DNA from: Azorinus chamasolen
Taxonomy: Eukaryota > Mollusca > Bivalvia > Cardiida > Solecurtidae
Direction: 5' to 3'
Assembly: GCA_963576725.1 (NCBI GenBank)
Contig: OY755247.1
Location: 15,936,526 to 16,000,525 of the forward strand
DNA length: 64,000 bases
The position numbers were made by a program, and so were the translations under genes. Below, one piece after another: positions 20,011 through 29,875 of the stretch. Below the pieces are notes generated by a model, which worked only from the letters and a program-made list of their open reading frames with translations, made no database searches and was not told the origin of the DNA. The stretch's first letter is position 1; each line of letters starts with the position of its first letter.

Positions 20011-21049
20011 TTGGGAAATTGATTTTAAAGCAAATTTGGTGTCTGCTGTCAAAAGATGCTAACTGGTGTTTATTAATCCTTTTTTCTCTTAAAAATATTT
20101 ATTAAAAGAGTTCATGACCTAGTTCATATTCATTTACAGGGAGTACAGAGACGCTAGACAACCATGATCGAATCTAAAGAAATAAGTCTACGGACTAAGC
20201 AATCAGAGCAGATCCTGATCAGACAGTTTCTGCGTGATTAAGGTTTACGCTGTTAACAAAAAGTTTGAATAGAATAATTTCCCATGACGAAAAGGCCCAT
20301 TAACCTACAGTGCTAACCTCTAAAGTCACATTTATAAAATAATGTAGCATTTTGGCTGCACTATTTTCTGTAATATAAAGTTCACTGAAAACAGCCATCG
20401 ATACACAACGTAAGCTGGTCCAATATAAAAAAATGTGGAAGAATAAAATCGAACAAACAATCCCATTCCCTTGACGTTCACATCGTGGACGTTTTCTTGA
20501 ATTACTCGTCCTTTGGCAATTTAAATAATCCTATTTAAACACTGTCGGATTTGGAGCTACACCCATAGGCAGGGTTACACCCATAGACAGCACAAATTAC
20601 CATTTACCACTCAAAACGAAGCAGAAGTACATAACGTGCGATTCCTTTCGGTTGGAACAAAAAGTATCACTGTTTCTTTAAACGAAATACAAATCGTCTA
20701 ATTTAACGATCTACTGAGATATAACTCTTTACAAAACACAATCAGCACAACTTTAGGTATATATATAAGGAACTTTTAAAGTACAAAATGAGAAATTACC
20801 ATTGTTAACGTTGTTTAAACACCCAATATGCCCTGTGGAACCATATATTGACGATTAACTTATAAGTGAGTTTAAACGCGTTTACAAACGCGTTTGTAAG
20901 TGAATATGCTAAACGGGTTTTAAACGGGTTTAAAACGCGTTTGAAACGCACTAAGTGGGAAAGAATAACAGTTTCTCCACTGTAACTATTTCATTTATCA
21001 GGTAGGAAGTTTACTTCTATTATATAACAGATAAGATAGCCTAAGATAT

Positions 21050-21252
21050 CTTTACTGCAGAGCTCCAGACAAGATGTGTAAATTTAAACATTTTCAAGAA
21101 TATCTCCTTTATTTCTTCACCAAAGCCTATACTGTGACTACTCTTTTGAATCGTTTGGAAGAGACACTTCTAAAGAGTGGTCACAGTATAGGGTTTGGCG
21201 GAGAAATGACGAGTTTAGTATTTGGGTACACACCCTTATCTGTAGCTCTGTA
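21050..21252. mobile_element. F element, nearly complete
   Basis: Ends CAGAGCTCCAGACAAGATGT and CCCTTATCTGTAGCTCTG. Arms CCTATACTGTGACTACTC / GAGTGGTCACAGTATAGGG. Confidence 0.8.
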
Positions 21253-21267
21253 TAATTTTAGCAAATG

Positions 21268-21415
21268 GAACATTTGGTCCCGGTGTTTTAAAACTTCTGA
21301 GTTTGAATTGGAGTTCATTATTAAATATCCGATTGGTCAGGTTTTGAGATTCACTCAAATATTGACCAATCAGATATTTGAGAAAGAACTCAATTCTAGC
21401 TAAATTCAGGACACG
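21268..21415. repeat. Diverged G foldback
   Basis: TTCTGAGTTTGAATTGGAGT..GATTGGTCAGGTTTTGAG and TTGACCAATCAGATATTTGA..CTCAATTC arms. Outer GGGTCCATGC ends are eroded. Confidence 0.6.
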
Positions 21416-21424
21416 CAGATATTC

Positions 21425-21505
21425 AGATAGCTCATCTAGGAGCTTTCTGCTTTGCGTTTGTTCTGCATTAATCATCCACCGGCTGTTATGGACATCCTTG
21501 TTTAT
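21425..21505. mobile_element. MITE-C2 right half fragment
   Basis: TAGGAGCTTTCTGC..TGTTCTGCATTAATCATCCACC is a single arm. Confidence 0.5.
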
Positions 21506-21732
21506 TCATTATTTGGTAGCTATAGGTAGATGCTGATCGGATACATTTTTCAAATAGATCTGGGTCTACACTGTTTGGAAATATCCGATCGCATCCTACT
21601 GACTTTGGTAAAAGCTATTTTGTCTGATCGGTAAGCAAGGATCATTATCTTATGACGTTGGTGGTTAATGGCCTTTTATAGACCCGTTCGATAGCTTAGA
21701 TGAAATAGGTCTACACTATCACTGCGACTGGT

Positions 21733-22070
21733 TTAACCCTTTCCCTGTCGAATATTCATTACAGTAAAACCTCTCTATAACGGCCACTAAATTACATCAA
21801 GTATTTTGTGCTAAAGGCAGGTGGCTGCTTAAATCAATGAGAAAGTAAGACATCTAACGCTCCTACAGGAGCGTTCTGTGTTACCTTCACATTGCTTTAA
21901 GCAGCCACCTGCCCTAGACACCAACTAATTAACACAATTTAGTGGCCGTTATAGAGAGGCTTTACTGTAATGTCATCATGGATATTTGTTAGTTGATTTT
22001 TATAATGTAAACTTTTCAAGGAAAGATTTTGCTTTGACAAAAAACAAACTGTAGAATCAGATCTATATCA
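21733..22070 (+). mobile_element. MITE-A long arm split by MITE-C
   Basis: TTAACCCTTTCCCTGTCGAATATTCAT stops at the TA of MITE-C and resumes after it as ATGTCATCATGGATATT..CAAACTGTAGAATCAGATC. The hairpin core is missing, replaced by a C2 piece. Confidence 0.8.
21762..21967. mobile_element. MITE-C nested in MITE-A
   Basis: TA/CAGTAAAACCTCTCTATAAC..GAGAGGCTTTACTG/TA. Core AACGCTCCTACAGGAGCGTT. The insertion point is the TA between the ATTCAT and ATGTCATC blocks of MITE-A. Confidence 0.9.
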
Positions 22071-22074
22071 TGTC

Positions 22075-22163
22075 CTATGAGAGCTTTCTGAATAACGCTT
22101 GTTCTGTATTAAGCTTCCACCTGTTTTGAGAATCCAGAATGAGACTTCTTTTGAGTGGTCGTA
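22075..22163. mobile_element. MITE-C2 right half
   Basis: GAGCTTTCTGAATAACGC..TATTAAGCTTCCACCTG..GAGTGGTCGTATT runs straight into a MITE-B. Confidence 0.6.
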
Positions 22164-22394
22164 TTGACCCATTACCTCATATGCTATTTTTAGATCCAAC
22201 CTTTTTGAATAAATCTACCGAAAAGGACCATTTATTAGAGAAAAGGAATATTTTTAGAATGTTGTAGTTTGAAACCATTGTGATAAATAGAGCATTTGCT
22301 CCTATAGGAGCAAATGCTCTATTTATCACAATGGTTTCACAAAGTGACTTTTACAGAGTCGTCAAAAGTCGTCAATATGATGGAATGGGTTACG
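22164..22394 (-). mobile_element. MITE-B with exact GCTCCTATAGGAGC apex
   Basis: A perfect 68-bp palindrome from GAAACCATTGTGATAAATAG to its complement, apex at 22298. Ends TTGACCCATTACCTCATATG and GATGGAATGGGTTA. Confidence 0.9.
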
Positions 22395-22714
22395 AGAGAT
22401 TTCGTTGTGCATGTATATCAATATACTCGTATATACAACATAAGCATTTGCTTTAGCAATTTCTAATTTGATACTGGAATTATAATTTGTGTTGCATTGA
22501 AATTGCAGAAACGTGGCATGGGATTATAAAGATTAAATGCTACTCCTGAATTATGCTGACGCATCTGGCATGTTGAAATCTTTGGAGGCAAAAAACGTCA
22601 TTCCGAATTCGTTCAATGTTTATAATATTCAATCCTAACATTCCATTATATCATATTTCTGGAGATCGACAGCAGACAAAACTGTTATCCCTGCAAAACA
22701 AAGTTTATTTGATA
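22395..22714. other. No feature recognised
   Basis: AT-rich unique sequence with no array, hairpin or coding signal that I can support. Confidence 0.4.
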
Positions 22715-22830
22715 CATAAACGAGTTTTCACGCATTTGCAAACAGGGTAGACCCAGATCAGACGGCTCCTTAAAGAGCAGTTTGATCAGGATCTACTCCG
22801 TTTGTTAGTGGAATTTGAAATATCTATCCC
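22715..22830 (-). mobile_element. MITE-A/A2 left part
   Basis: Hairpin CAAACAGGGTAGACCCAGAT..GGCTCCTTAAAGAGCAG and the start of the long arm (ATTTGAAATATC). The rest is cut off. Confidence 0.65.
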
Positions 22831-23023
22831 CCTAGGGATAATGATAATACAAAAAAATGTTATTATTATAATAGTACTACTACTATAGTCAAACAACTAG
22901 GTCTGACGGGTCACGGGTTCACCGAGTCCAATTTAAGGGAGATCAGCATTTCGGATATCCACGTGTCATTTATAAAAGAAAATGTTTAGTTATAGGTATA
23001 AACAATAAGCGCATTAGTTATCG

Positions 23024-23118
23024 GAAATATAGCGTAGTGGATAAGTCGTAGGGCCATAAAGAAGTATATGATCGGCGAACATTTTATTAGGCGCAGGTTC
23101 GAGTCTCGCATCAACCTA
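23024..23118 (+). ncRNA. tRNA-like segment (A and B boxes)
   Basis: TAGCGTAGTGG (23030) fits the A-box and GGTTCGAGTCT (23096) the B-box. A T-run follows at about 23122. The separation is larger than in most tRNAs and no clean acceptor stem forms by eye, so this is a tRNA-derived Pol III promoter rather than a tRNA gene. Confidence 0.5.
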
Positions 23119-23392
23119 AAACATTTTTGTTTGCTAAAAATATTAAGGAAAGTCCCCTTAAGAGCTTTAGTTTTGTTGTGCATTTAGAAGCCATGTGTAC
23201 AAGACATTTGCTAAAACTTATATTGATATTCATATTTTAGCATCGATCTATTATTGAAAATAATTTATGGCTTATATAGGACTCGAACTCAAACAAAGGC
23301 ACCCTTCCCTAACATTGACGAACATGTGCATAAATGGCCATTACAATTATACAATATGACATAAAATAATACTCTACTATTCATTCAAAATT

Positions 23393-23505
23393 TAAAAAAA
23401 AAGGTTTAAGGTCGACTCGGGATTCGAACCCACGCTTAATAAAAAAACTACTCTCGCAATGTCCTCTGCGTACCTAGATTTTACCCACTGCGCTAAACTG
23501 CTGAC
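23393..23505 (-). ncRNA. tRNA-like segment, minus strand, with T-run terminator
   Basis: On the minus strand TAGCGCAGTGG (A-box) is followed by GGGTTCGAATCCCG (B-box) and then a run of Ts. The two boxes match tRNA consensus better than in the convergent segment. Confidence 0.55.
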
Positions 23506-23684
23506 AACAATTCCGCCTTTATTTTTATCTTATATACTAAACTCGTCTGTTTAAAAAAATGGTCCGAGAACATGCGGAATGCTGATCTCCCTAAAAAATG
23601 GACTCGGCTGACCCTTGACACGTCAGACCTAGTTGTTTGACTTTTTTTTTATAGTAGTGTTAGTGTTAATAATAACTTGATATT

Positions 23685-23822
23685 TTGCTTATGAAATACT
23701 ATAGATCTGATTTTATAGTATTTCATAAGCAAATAGAGTATAGGCCCAGATTAGACGGCTCCTGTAGGAGTCGTCTAATATGGGTCTATTCTGTTGGCAA
23801 AGGCGTGAAATTGCGTGTTCAT
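23685..23822 (+). mobile_element. MITE-A fragment with an extra palindrome
   Basis: TTGCTTATGAAATACTATAG / TATAGTATTTCATAAGCAAA forms a separate 48-bp palindrome just before the usual hairpin (GACGGCTCCTGTAGGAGTCG). Confidence 0.65.
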
Positions 23823-23969
23823 AGCGTATAATGCTGTAAAAGTACTGCATGTCTGCACAAACTTTGATGTTATGCAAGTTTTACTTACTTCGGATTCAAG
23901 TGTACAACAGTTTGGTCCTTGTCCTTGTGAGACTATCGGTCCAACAAAGATCCAAGCTTTTTGTAAATG

Positions 23970-24197
23970 CTAGTTACAATGTAACGCCTTCGGCGGCGAC
24001 AAAATTCTAATTGTCGTCTGCAATCGATTTTTTTTAAAAATCATATGGTAAAATAACGAAATGAAATAAATAAATGCAAAATTCAAAGAAGCAAAACAGA
24101 TATGGAAATAGAAACTGAGACAAAAAGTGAAGTCCCTGAGACTGCACTATTTGTCGTGGTGCATTTTTGCGACTTCGGCGGTAAAAGAGATAAGCCA
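23970..24197 (+). mobile_element. H-family element lacking its hairpin tip
   Basis: ACGCCTTCGGCGGCGACAAA..AATTGTCGTCTGCAATC..AAGTGAAGTCCCTGAGACTGCACTATTTGTC..TTCGGCGGTAAAAG. The stem tip (present at 24938) has been lost. Confidence 0.7.
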
Positions 24198-24218
24198 CAC
24201 TTAACCGTAATAAAGATG

Positions 24219-24443
24219 TTTACCCTTTACTCCATGAAAGAAATAATCACATCATGAATATTGATTAGTTTATTTTTTTTATAATGACACAACACAGGAA
24301 ATTTTGGCAATGGTAGAAACTGCAGAATCGTATTTGTATTATTCCATGAGCAAACAGAGCAGACTCCTTTAGGAGCCGTCTGATCTAGGTCTACACTGTT
24401 TTCAAAAGCAAAGACATGCGTATTTGTGGAGTCAAGAATTAAA
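24219..24443 (+). mobile_element. MITE-A with one hairpin arm deleted
   Basis: CCCTTTACTCCATGAAAGAA..ACATCATGAATATTG..CAAACAGAGCAGACTCCTTT then AGGAGCCGTCTGATC. The left stem is shortened. Confidence 0.75.
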
Positions 24444-24490
24444 TACGAAAGTAATGCAGAGATTCTCCAAAGGAGCTTCCACATTAAACA
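24443..24490. mobile_element. MITE-C2 core fragment
   Basis: CGAAAGTAATGCAGAGATTC..AGGAGCTTCCACATTAAACA. Ends absent. Confidence 0.4.
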
Positions 24491-24509
24491 CGTAAACACG
24501 CACGATTTA

Positions 24510-24779
24510 AAGGTTAAGGGTTGATTTCTTTCATCAATCATTGCCAGTGAGTTGAACAATTCGAATCCTGGTGAGATGCCGAATTGGTTTGGCGCCTTAT
24601 CTAAATTCAAATTATTTTCAAAGGTCATTGTGAATTCCAAGCTGCGTATTGTTAGCCCTTCTCCTGCGAATCGCAACTTGACTTGCACGTGCAAATTTCT
24701 TGGATTCAGATGATAGGCCTGGTCACTTGGCGTCTCATCTGAATCCAAGCTGTTTGACATTTGATTGCAAGACTCTTAA
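24510..24779. mobile_element. Two E-family pieces ending at a shared TTAA
   Basis: Hairpin arms with AATCCTGGTGAGATGCCGAA (about 24564) and CTTGGCGTCTCATCTGAATC (about 24727). The right end TTAA (24776) is the left TTAA of the H element. Confidence 0.6.
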
Positions 24780-25022
24780 CCCTTTCGGTGCCAAATTTCT
24801 AATTGTCGTCTGCAATCCAATTTTTGTTAAATTATTCGGTATAATAAGGAAACGAAATAAATAAATGCAAATTTCAAAGGAATAAAGCAAAGGTATAGAA
24901 ATAGAGATTGAGACATAAAGTGGAGTCCCTGATCAGACGCCGCCTTGAAAAGGCGGCGTCTGATCTCGGACTGCACTATTTGTCGTGGTGCATTTATGCG
25001 ATTGCGGCGGTGAAAGGGTTAA
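24776..25022 (+). mobile_element. H-family element, complete
   Basis: TTAA at 24776 and 25019. Ends CCCTTTCGGTGCC / GCGGCGGTGAAAGGG. Core CCCTGATCAGACGCCGCC, tip TTGAAAA, then the mirror arm and GGACTGCACTATTTGTCG. Confidence 0.9.
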
Positions 25023-25365
25023 AAACTTATACAAATCATTTGTAACTAAAGACTGCATCAGATCAACTCTTGAGCAGACATATTTTCCCAGCATAATTAG
25101 GGTTGAAAATAAACCTTTGTGTGATTATTGAGTTTGTCTTCTTGTTATAGGGAAACAAGTTTCTATGGGAGAACACATATTTCTAAATCATTTTGTTTAG
25201 ATGTAACAGTTGTGCCACGAGAAAAGAATAAAATAGTATCGATTTATGTTAGTTCTGGTCTTTGTCACCACTATCAGCTCATCCTCAAAAGAACGTTTTC
25301 GTGAACGAGCAGACTTTGAAGAGATTAGTGGCATTTTCTGGACCCTTATTTATTAGTTGCTGCCT
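25023..25365. other. No feature recognised
   Basis: Unique AT-rich sequence. Confidence 0.4.
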
Positions 25366-25687
25366 AACCCTTTACTCCATGAAGATTACATGTAAGGAAC
25401 ATACCCTCACAAAGCTTTTTTGGTGGTGGTGTGAGTGTGTGTGTGGAGGGTGGTGTGTGTGTGTATGTGTGTTGGGGGGGGGGGGGTTATATAGGAATAA
25501 CCTTGACTTTTTTTGTAATTTTGGCTTGAGACATGGGTATTTGGATGTGCGATTAAGGCTGCTGTGTGGGGGTATTCCATCACCTTTAGTGATAATCCTA
25601 GTTTTATAAGCAAACATAGCAGACTCTGATCAGTCAGCTCCTGTTTGCAAAGGCATAGAAAAGCATGTTTATGGAGTAAAAGGTTGA
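25366..25687 (+). mobile_element. MITE-A with GT/G-run microsatellite in its long arm
   Basis: CCCTTTACTCCATGAAGATT..GTAAGG start, GGTGGTGTGAGTGTGTGTGT..poly-G at 25422-25487, hairpin reduced (CAGTCAGCTCCTG), right end TATGGAGTAAAAGG. Confidence 0.65.
25422..25487 (+). repeat. GT-rich microsatellite with 14-base G run
   Basis: Interrupted (GTGT)n then an uninterrupted G tract. On the minus strand this produces CACA-coded His/Thr/Pro frames that are artefacts. Confidence 0.85.
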
Positions 25688-25896
25688 CCATTTACTCAAT
25701 TAAACGCCCTTTGGAAGCGTATTTATGTCATAGGTACCAAAAGGCGTTTCAGTGGAGTAAAGGGTTAACCCTTTATATAATTTTGTAAGCAAACCGAGTA
25801 GACCCTGATCAGACGGCTCCTAAAGGAGCCGTCTGATCTTGGTGTACTCGGTTTGCGAAGGCGTAGAAAAAACGCATGTATGGAGTAAAGGGTTAA
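25688..25896 (+). mobile_element. MITE-A pair sharing TTAA at 25765
   Basis: A short A-like piece ends GGAGTAAAGGG/TTAA. The next starts at the same TTAA and has a perfect hairpin GACGGCTCCTAAAGGAGCCG with arms CAAACCGAGTAGACC, ending at TTAA 25893. The long arm is absent, so it is nearly all hairpin. Confidence 0.75.
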
Positions 25897-26207
25897 TTAT
25901 TTCTTTTATAGACCACAACTTTATTGCACTCTTGCATATTGCAACAACAGCGCAATTAAACCCCAGACAAACGTGCCGTCTGTTACTCTATTTCCCAGTT
26001 ATTAGTCTTCAGATCGCTGTAGAAAATTGATGATTCGTCTAGCCCAGTTCATAAAATGCACATTATTTTCCCTTTCTCTGCGAATTCCGGTCAGTATGGT
26101 TTAACCCCCACTCTCTGAAGTATGTTTTAACCGTTATTCTGGTGTGAAAACTGTTGTTTGCTCAATTTTGGATCAGATGCAATTTTTCTATTACTTCCGA
26201 TTAGATG

Positions 26208-26580
26208 AATGTGTAGAGGAACTGTTGACCAAGTGTCAAATAGCACTGATCCTGGTGAGATGACGCGGTACTCTGCGTCTTAACTGGATCCAAGTTGAGA
26301 TGACGCGGTACTCTGCGTCTTAACTGGATCCTCTTCGTCTTATCTGGATCCAAGTTGAGATGACGCGGTACTCTGCGTCTTATCTGGATCCAAGTGTGAG
26401 ATGACGCGGTACTCTGCGTCTTATCTGGATCCAAGTGTGAGATGACGCGGTACTCTGCGTCTTAACTGGATCCTCTTCGTCTTATCTGGATCCAAGTTGA
26501 GATGACGCGGTACTCTGCGTCTTATCTGGATCTCAGTTGTTTGGAAATGCGAGTCAAGTTGCGAATAGCGGATAAGGGTT
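26208..26580. mobile_element. E-family element with amplified core
   Basis: Six copies of GAGATGACGCGGTACTCTGC start at 26257, 26297, 26357, 26398, 26439 and 26499. Spacings are 40 or 41 bp, or 60 bp where a CTCTTCGTCTTATCTGGATC block is added. E flanks (GACCAAGTGTCAAATAGC; GCGAATAGCGGATAAGGGTT) bracket the array. Confidence 0.85.
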
Positions 26581-26745
26581 ATGACGTAACGTCAAAAACC
26601 CGTGCCACTTTTGAAAATATGCTAGTCTAGCACTTTCATCTGAATAGTACAGAACAGCTGTTATTTTACGGTAGTATATATATGCTTGTGACGTCAGGGG
26701 GACACTAGTAGTGTACGTCAAATATCATTATATAAAATACAAGCA

Positions 26746-26816
26746 CAGTAAAACCTCGCTAAAGCTGAATTATGTCTCCCCCATTTATGGGGAGATATAT
26801 TGTTTTTGCCAGAGTT

Positions 26817-26871
<55 letters not shown>

Positions 26872-28736
26872 ACAAACTTGTGTCGCGCGTATCTCTGAAA
26901 CCAGTTGGGTTAGAGTCACCAAACTTCACAAGAATGTTCACCAGCATGAGTTGTTGTGCACCTGGGTTTTTTGAATTGTCTCCCCCTGATAACTTTGGAG
27001 TTATTGCCCCTGATGACTTAAAATTAGAAAAGGTTTGTGTCGCGCGTATCTCTGAAACCGCTAGTACTAGAGTCACCAAACTTCACAGGAATGTTCACCA
27101 GCATGAGTTGTTGTTCACCTATATTTTTTTAATTGTCTCCCCCTGATAATTCTTGAGTTATTGCCCCTGGTATGAACACTTAAATATATACAAACTTTGT
27201 GTCGTGTGTATCTCTGAAACCAGTAGGGCTAGAGTCACCAAACTTCACAGGATTATTCACTAGCATGAGTTGTTTTGCTCTTGTTTTTTTTAATTGTCTC
27301 CCCCTGTTAACTTTGGAGTTACTGCCCCTGATGACTTAAAATTAGACAAACTTTACTTAGTGTCGTGCATATCTCTGAAACCACTAGGGCTAGAGTCACC
27401 AAACTTCACAGAAATGTTGACCAGCATAAGTTGTTGTGCACCTGGGTTTTTTGAATTGTCTCCCCCTGATAACTTTGGAGTTATTGCCCCTGATGACTTA
27501 AAATTAGAAAAAGTTTGTGTCGCGCGTATCTCTGAAACCGCTAGTACTAGAGTCACCAAACTTCACAGGAATGTTCACCAGCATGAGTTGTTGTTCACCT
27601 ATATTTTTTTAATTGTCTCCCCCTGGTAATTCTTGAGTTATTGCCCCTGGTATGAACACTTAAATATATACAAACTTTGTGTCGTGTGTATCTCTGAAAC
27701 CAGTAGGGCTAGAGTCACCAAACTTCACAGGATTATTCACTAGCATGAGTTGTTTTGCTCTTGTTTTTTTTAATTGTCTCCCCCTGTTAACTTTGGAGTT
27801 ACTGCCCCTGATGACTTAAAATTAGACAAACTTTACTTAGTGTCGTGCATATCTCTGAAACCACTAGGGCTAGAGTCACCAAACTTCACAGAAATGTTGA
27901 CCAGCATAAGTTGTTGTGCACCTGGGATTTTTGAATTGTCTCCTCTTGATAACTTTGGAGTTATTGCCCCTGATATGATTACTTAAAATTAGAGAAACTT
28001 TGTGTCATGCATATCTTTAGAACCACTAGGGCTAGAGTCACCAAACTTCACAGGAATATTGACCAGCATGAGTTGTTGTGCGCCTGGTTTTTTTGAATTG
28101 TCTCCCCCTGATAATTCTTGAGTTATTGCCCCTGATATGATAACTTAAAATTAGAGAAGCTTTGGGCTGCACGTATCTCTGAAACCAGTAGGGCTAGAGT
28201 CACCATACTTCACAGGAATGTTCACCAGCATGAGTTGTTGTGCATCTGGGTTTTAATTGTCTTCCCCTGATAACTTTGGAGTTACTGCCCCTTATGACTT
28301 AAAATAAGAGAAACTTTACTTTGTGTCGTGTGTATCTCTGAAACCACTAGTACTAGAGTCACCAAACTTCACAGGAATGTTGACCAGCATGTGTTGTTGT
28401 GTACCCGGGTTTTTTGAATTGTCTCCTCTGATAATGTTGGAGTTATTGCCCCTAATGACTTAAAATTAGACCCTGATAAGTTTGGAGTTAGACATTACAC
28501 TTGTGTATTGGAAAGAGGATGGGAGGGGGAGACATCTGTTTTTGTGACAAAAACAAACCTCTAGTTTTAATATAGAACAATTCGTAAGCAGGTGGCTGCT
28601 TAATGCAGGATGAAAGGCATGCAGAAAGCTCCCAAAGGAGCTTTCTGCATGACGTTCACACTGCATTAAGCTGCCACATACCTTGCAGACTGACATTAAT
28701 TCTGGTGTCAACAACCGACCTAGAGAGGCTTAACTG
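26746..28736. mobile_element. MITE-C3 split by a HEL element
   Basis: CAGTAAAACCTCGCTAAAGC at the left and AGGTGGCTGCTTAATGCAGG..GAGAGGCTTAACTG at the right are the two parts. The hairpin lies at about 28592-28678 with tip GCTCCCAAAGGAGC. Confidence 0.8.
26771..28566 (+). mobile_element. HEL element with ten units of about 160 bp
   Basis: 5' end ATGTCTCCCCCATTTATGGG then a GTCTGTCTGTCCGTCC microsatellite (26818-26868). About ten units follow, each with TATCTCTGAAACC..AGAGTCACCAAACTTCACAG..GCATGAGTTGTTG..TTGGAGTTATTGCCCC. Units are grouped in a 480-bp higher-order repeat. The 3' end has the hairpin TGTTTTTGTGACAAAAACA followed by CTCTAGTT. This layout (5' inverted motif, microsatellite, repeats, 3' hairpin, CTNTAG/CTTGTT) is that of non-autonomous Helentron elements in bivalves. 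It is not coding. Confidence 0.8.
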
Positions 28737-28820
28737 TATGGAATTGTGTAGCTACTGTTTGTTCTGAAAACCAATAGTTACTTTTCATTCTAGATTTCCA
28801 GTTATTAGATAAAACAAATA

Positions 28821-29161
28821 CATGTAGTGATACAACTTACAAAAGTGAAGATGAACAAGACTCCCTATAGCGGACATAGACACTTGTTTTGGTACCTGTC
28901 TTTCATAGGGCACCTATGCACATTTCGCCGCCAAAGTAAATAATAAACGTCTAAGTTAATTCTGATATCTGCCTTTAAAAGTCAAAGCGTACATGTAATG
29001 ATACAACTTACAAAAGTGAAGATGAACAAGACTCCCTATAGCGGACATAGACACTTGTTTTGGTACCTGTCTTTCATAGGGCACCTATGCACATTTCGCC
29101 GCCAAAGTAAATAATAAACGTCTAAGTTAATTCTGATATCTGCCTTTAAAAGTCAAAGCGT
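28821..29161 (+). repeat. 171-bp tandem duplication
   Basis: The segment from CATGTAGTGATACAACTTAC to GTCAAAGCGT is repeated at once, with one visible difference (GTAGTG versus GTAATG). Each copy contains TTTCGCCGCCAAAG, like an E/H terminus. Confidence 0.9.
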
Positions 29162-29277
29162 CTGGGTCCGGATAAAACGCCGACTTTCTCGCCTTTTCAT
29201 CTTGAATAAAGATTTTCACGGAGAATCACCGAAAGTCATTCAATTTTTATTCAGTCTATCAAGTTTTTAGCTCCACT

Positions 29278-29660
29278 TTTTCAAAAAGTGTAGCTATTAT
29301 CATGCCCCTCTCACCGGCGTTGGTTCGCATTTGGTATGCATATTTACTATCACAAGGGGAACCCGTTTCACAAGAGTACGTAACCCTAAAATTAATTTTG
29401 CCATAGTTATTCCCCTTTTTCGACTTAGAATTTTCATTGTTGGTTAAGTTTTATGTTAAGGCCCAAGTCTCAGAAACTGTCCAAGATATTTATTTCAAAT
29501 TTGGTATGCATGTTAACTATTACAAGGGGGTCCTTTCACAAGGGCAGGTAACCCTTAAATACTTTTTTGCTATAGTTATCTCCCCTTTCCGACTTTGACT
29601 TCCACTGCAGTATCCAGCACTGAAGAATGTGGAGCGCGCTGTCCGCAAACAGCTCTTGTT
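29278..29660 (+). mobile_element. HEL element, two units
   Basis: 5' foldback TAGCTCCACTTTTTCAAAAA..GTGTAGCTA. Two units of GGTATGCAT..TTACTAT-ACAAGGGG..CAAG..GTAACCC. The 3' tail GCGCTGTCCGCAAACAGC forms a short hairpin followed by TCTTGTT. Confidence 0.75.
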
Positions 29661-29875
29661 AAACTACCTACGCATCCTGCGACACGATGGTTGGTACTTA
29701 AGCGTCATCTTTTTAACTGTATATAGCAATATATACCTGTGGTAATATTTATTAATTCATTATTCGAATGGCATTGTGCACATTATAAATGTGTGATGCG
29801 TACTACATCTAATGTTTACTGCTGTACAAGGATGATACTCTAACAACAATAATAAAGATTACCATACGTTTAAAT

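Larger units (their letters stand above)
18113..20982. mobile_element. 2.87-kb TIR element (non-autonomous)
   Basis: A perfect 26-bp inverted repeat starting CAGTGGAGAAACTGTTATTC bounds the element, with TA on each side (18111-18112, 20983-20984), the pattern of Tc1/mariner-pogo elements. Both subterminal regions are rich in ACGCGTTTGTAAG-like and AAACG motifs (about 18150-18240 and 20865-20950). No transposase frame is recognised. The interior holds a promoter-like segment near 18444-18645, a 95-bp hairpin at 18879, and several decayed MITE-A copies, so it is older than those insertions. Confidence 0.85.
22876..23664. mobile_element. TIR element with tRNA-like boxes
   Basis: Inverted ends of about 75 bp share GTCAAACAACTAGGTCTGAC, then CCGAGTCCA and GGGAGATCAGCATT, in inverse order at the right end. 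Between them lie two tRNA-like segments in convergent orientation. No transposase frame is seen. The target duplication is unclear. Confidence 0.75.

Noticed and set aside
23024..23505. Genuine tRNA genes
   Set aside because: A- and B-boxes are present, but no cloverleaf with a 7-bp acceptor stem is visible, and both lie inside an inverted-repeat element.
24227..24760. 177-codon minus-strand frame
   Set aside because: It runs through MITE-A, C2 and E hairpins in sequence. The peptide words such as SDQAYH and DLDQTAPKG are translations of hairpin arms.
25372..25691. Pro/His/Thr-rich minus-strand frames
   Set aside because: Produced by the GT microsatellite and G run.
26711..27629. Open frames of 87-124 codons with SVRPSVCLSVCLSV
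   Set aside because: Translation of the HEL microsatellite and tandem units, identical in successive units.
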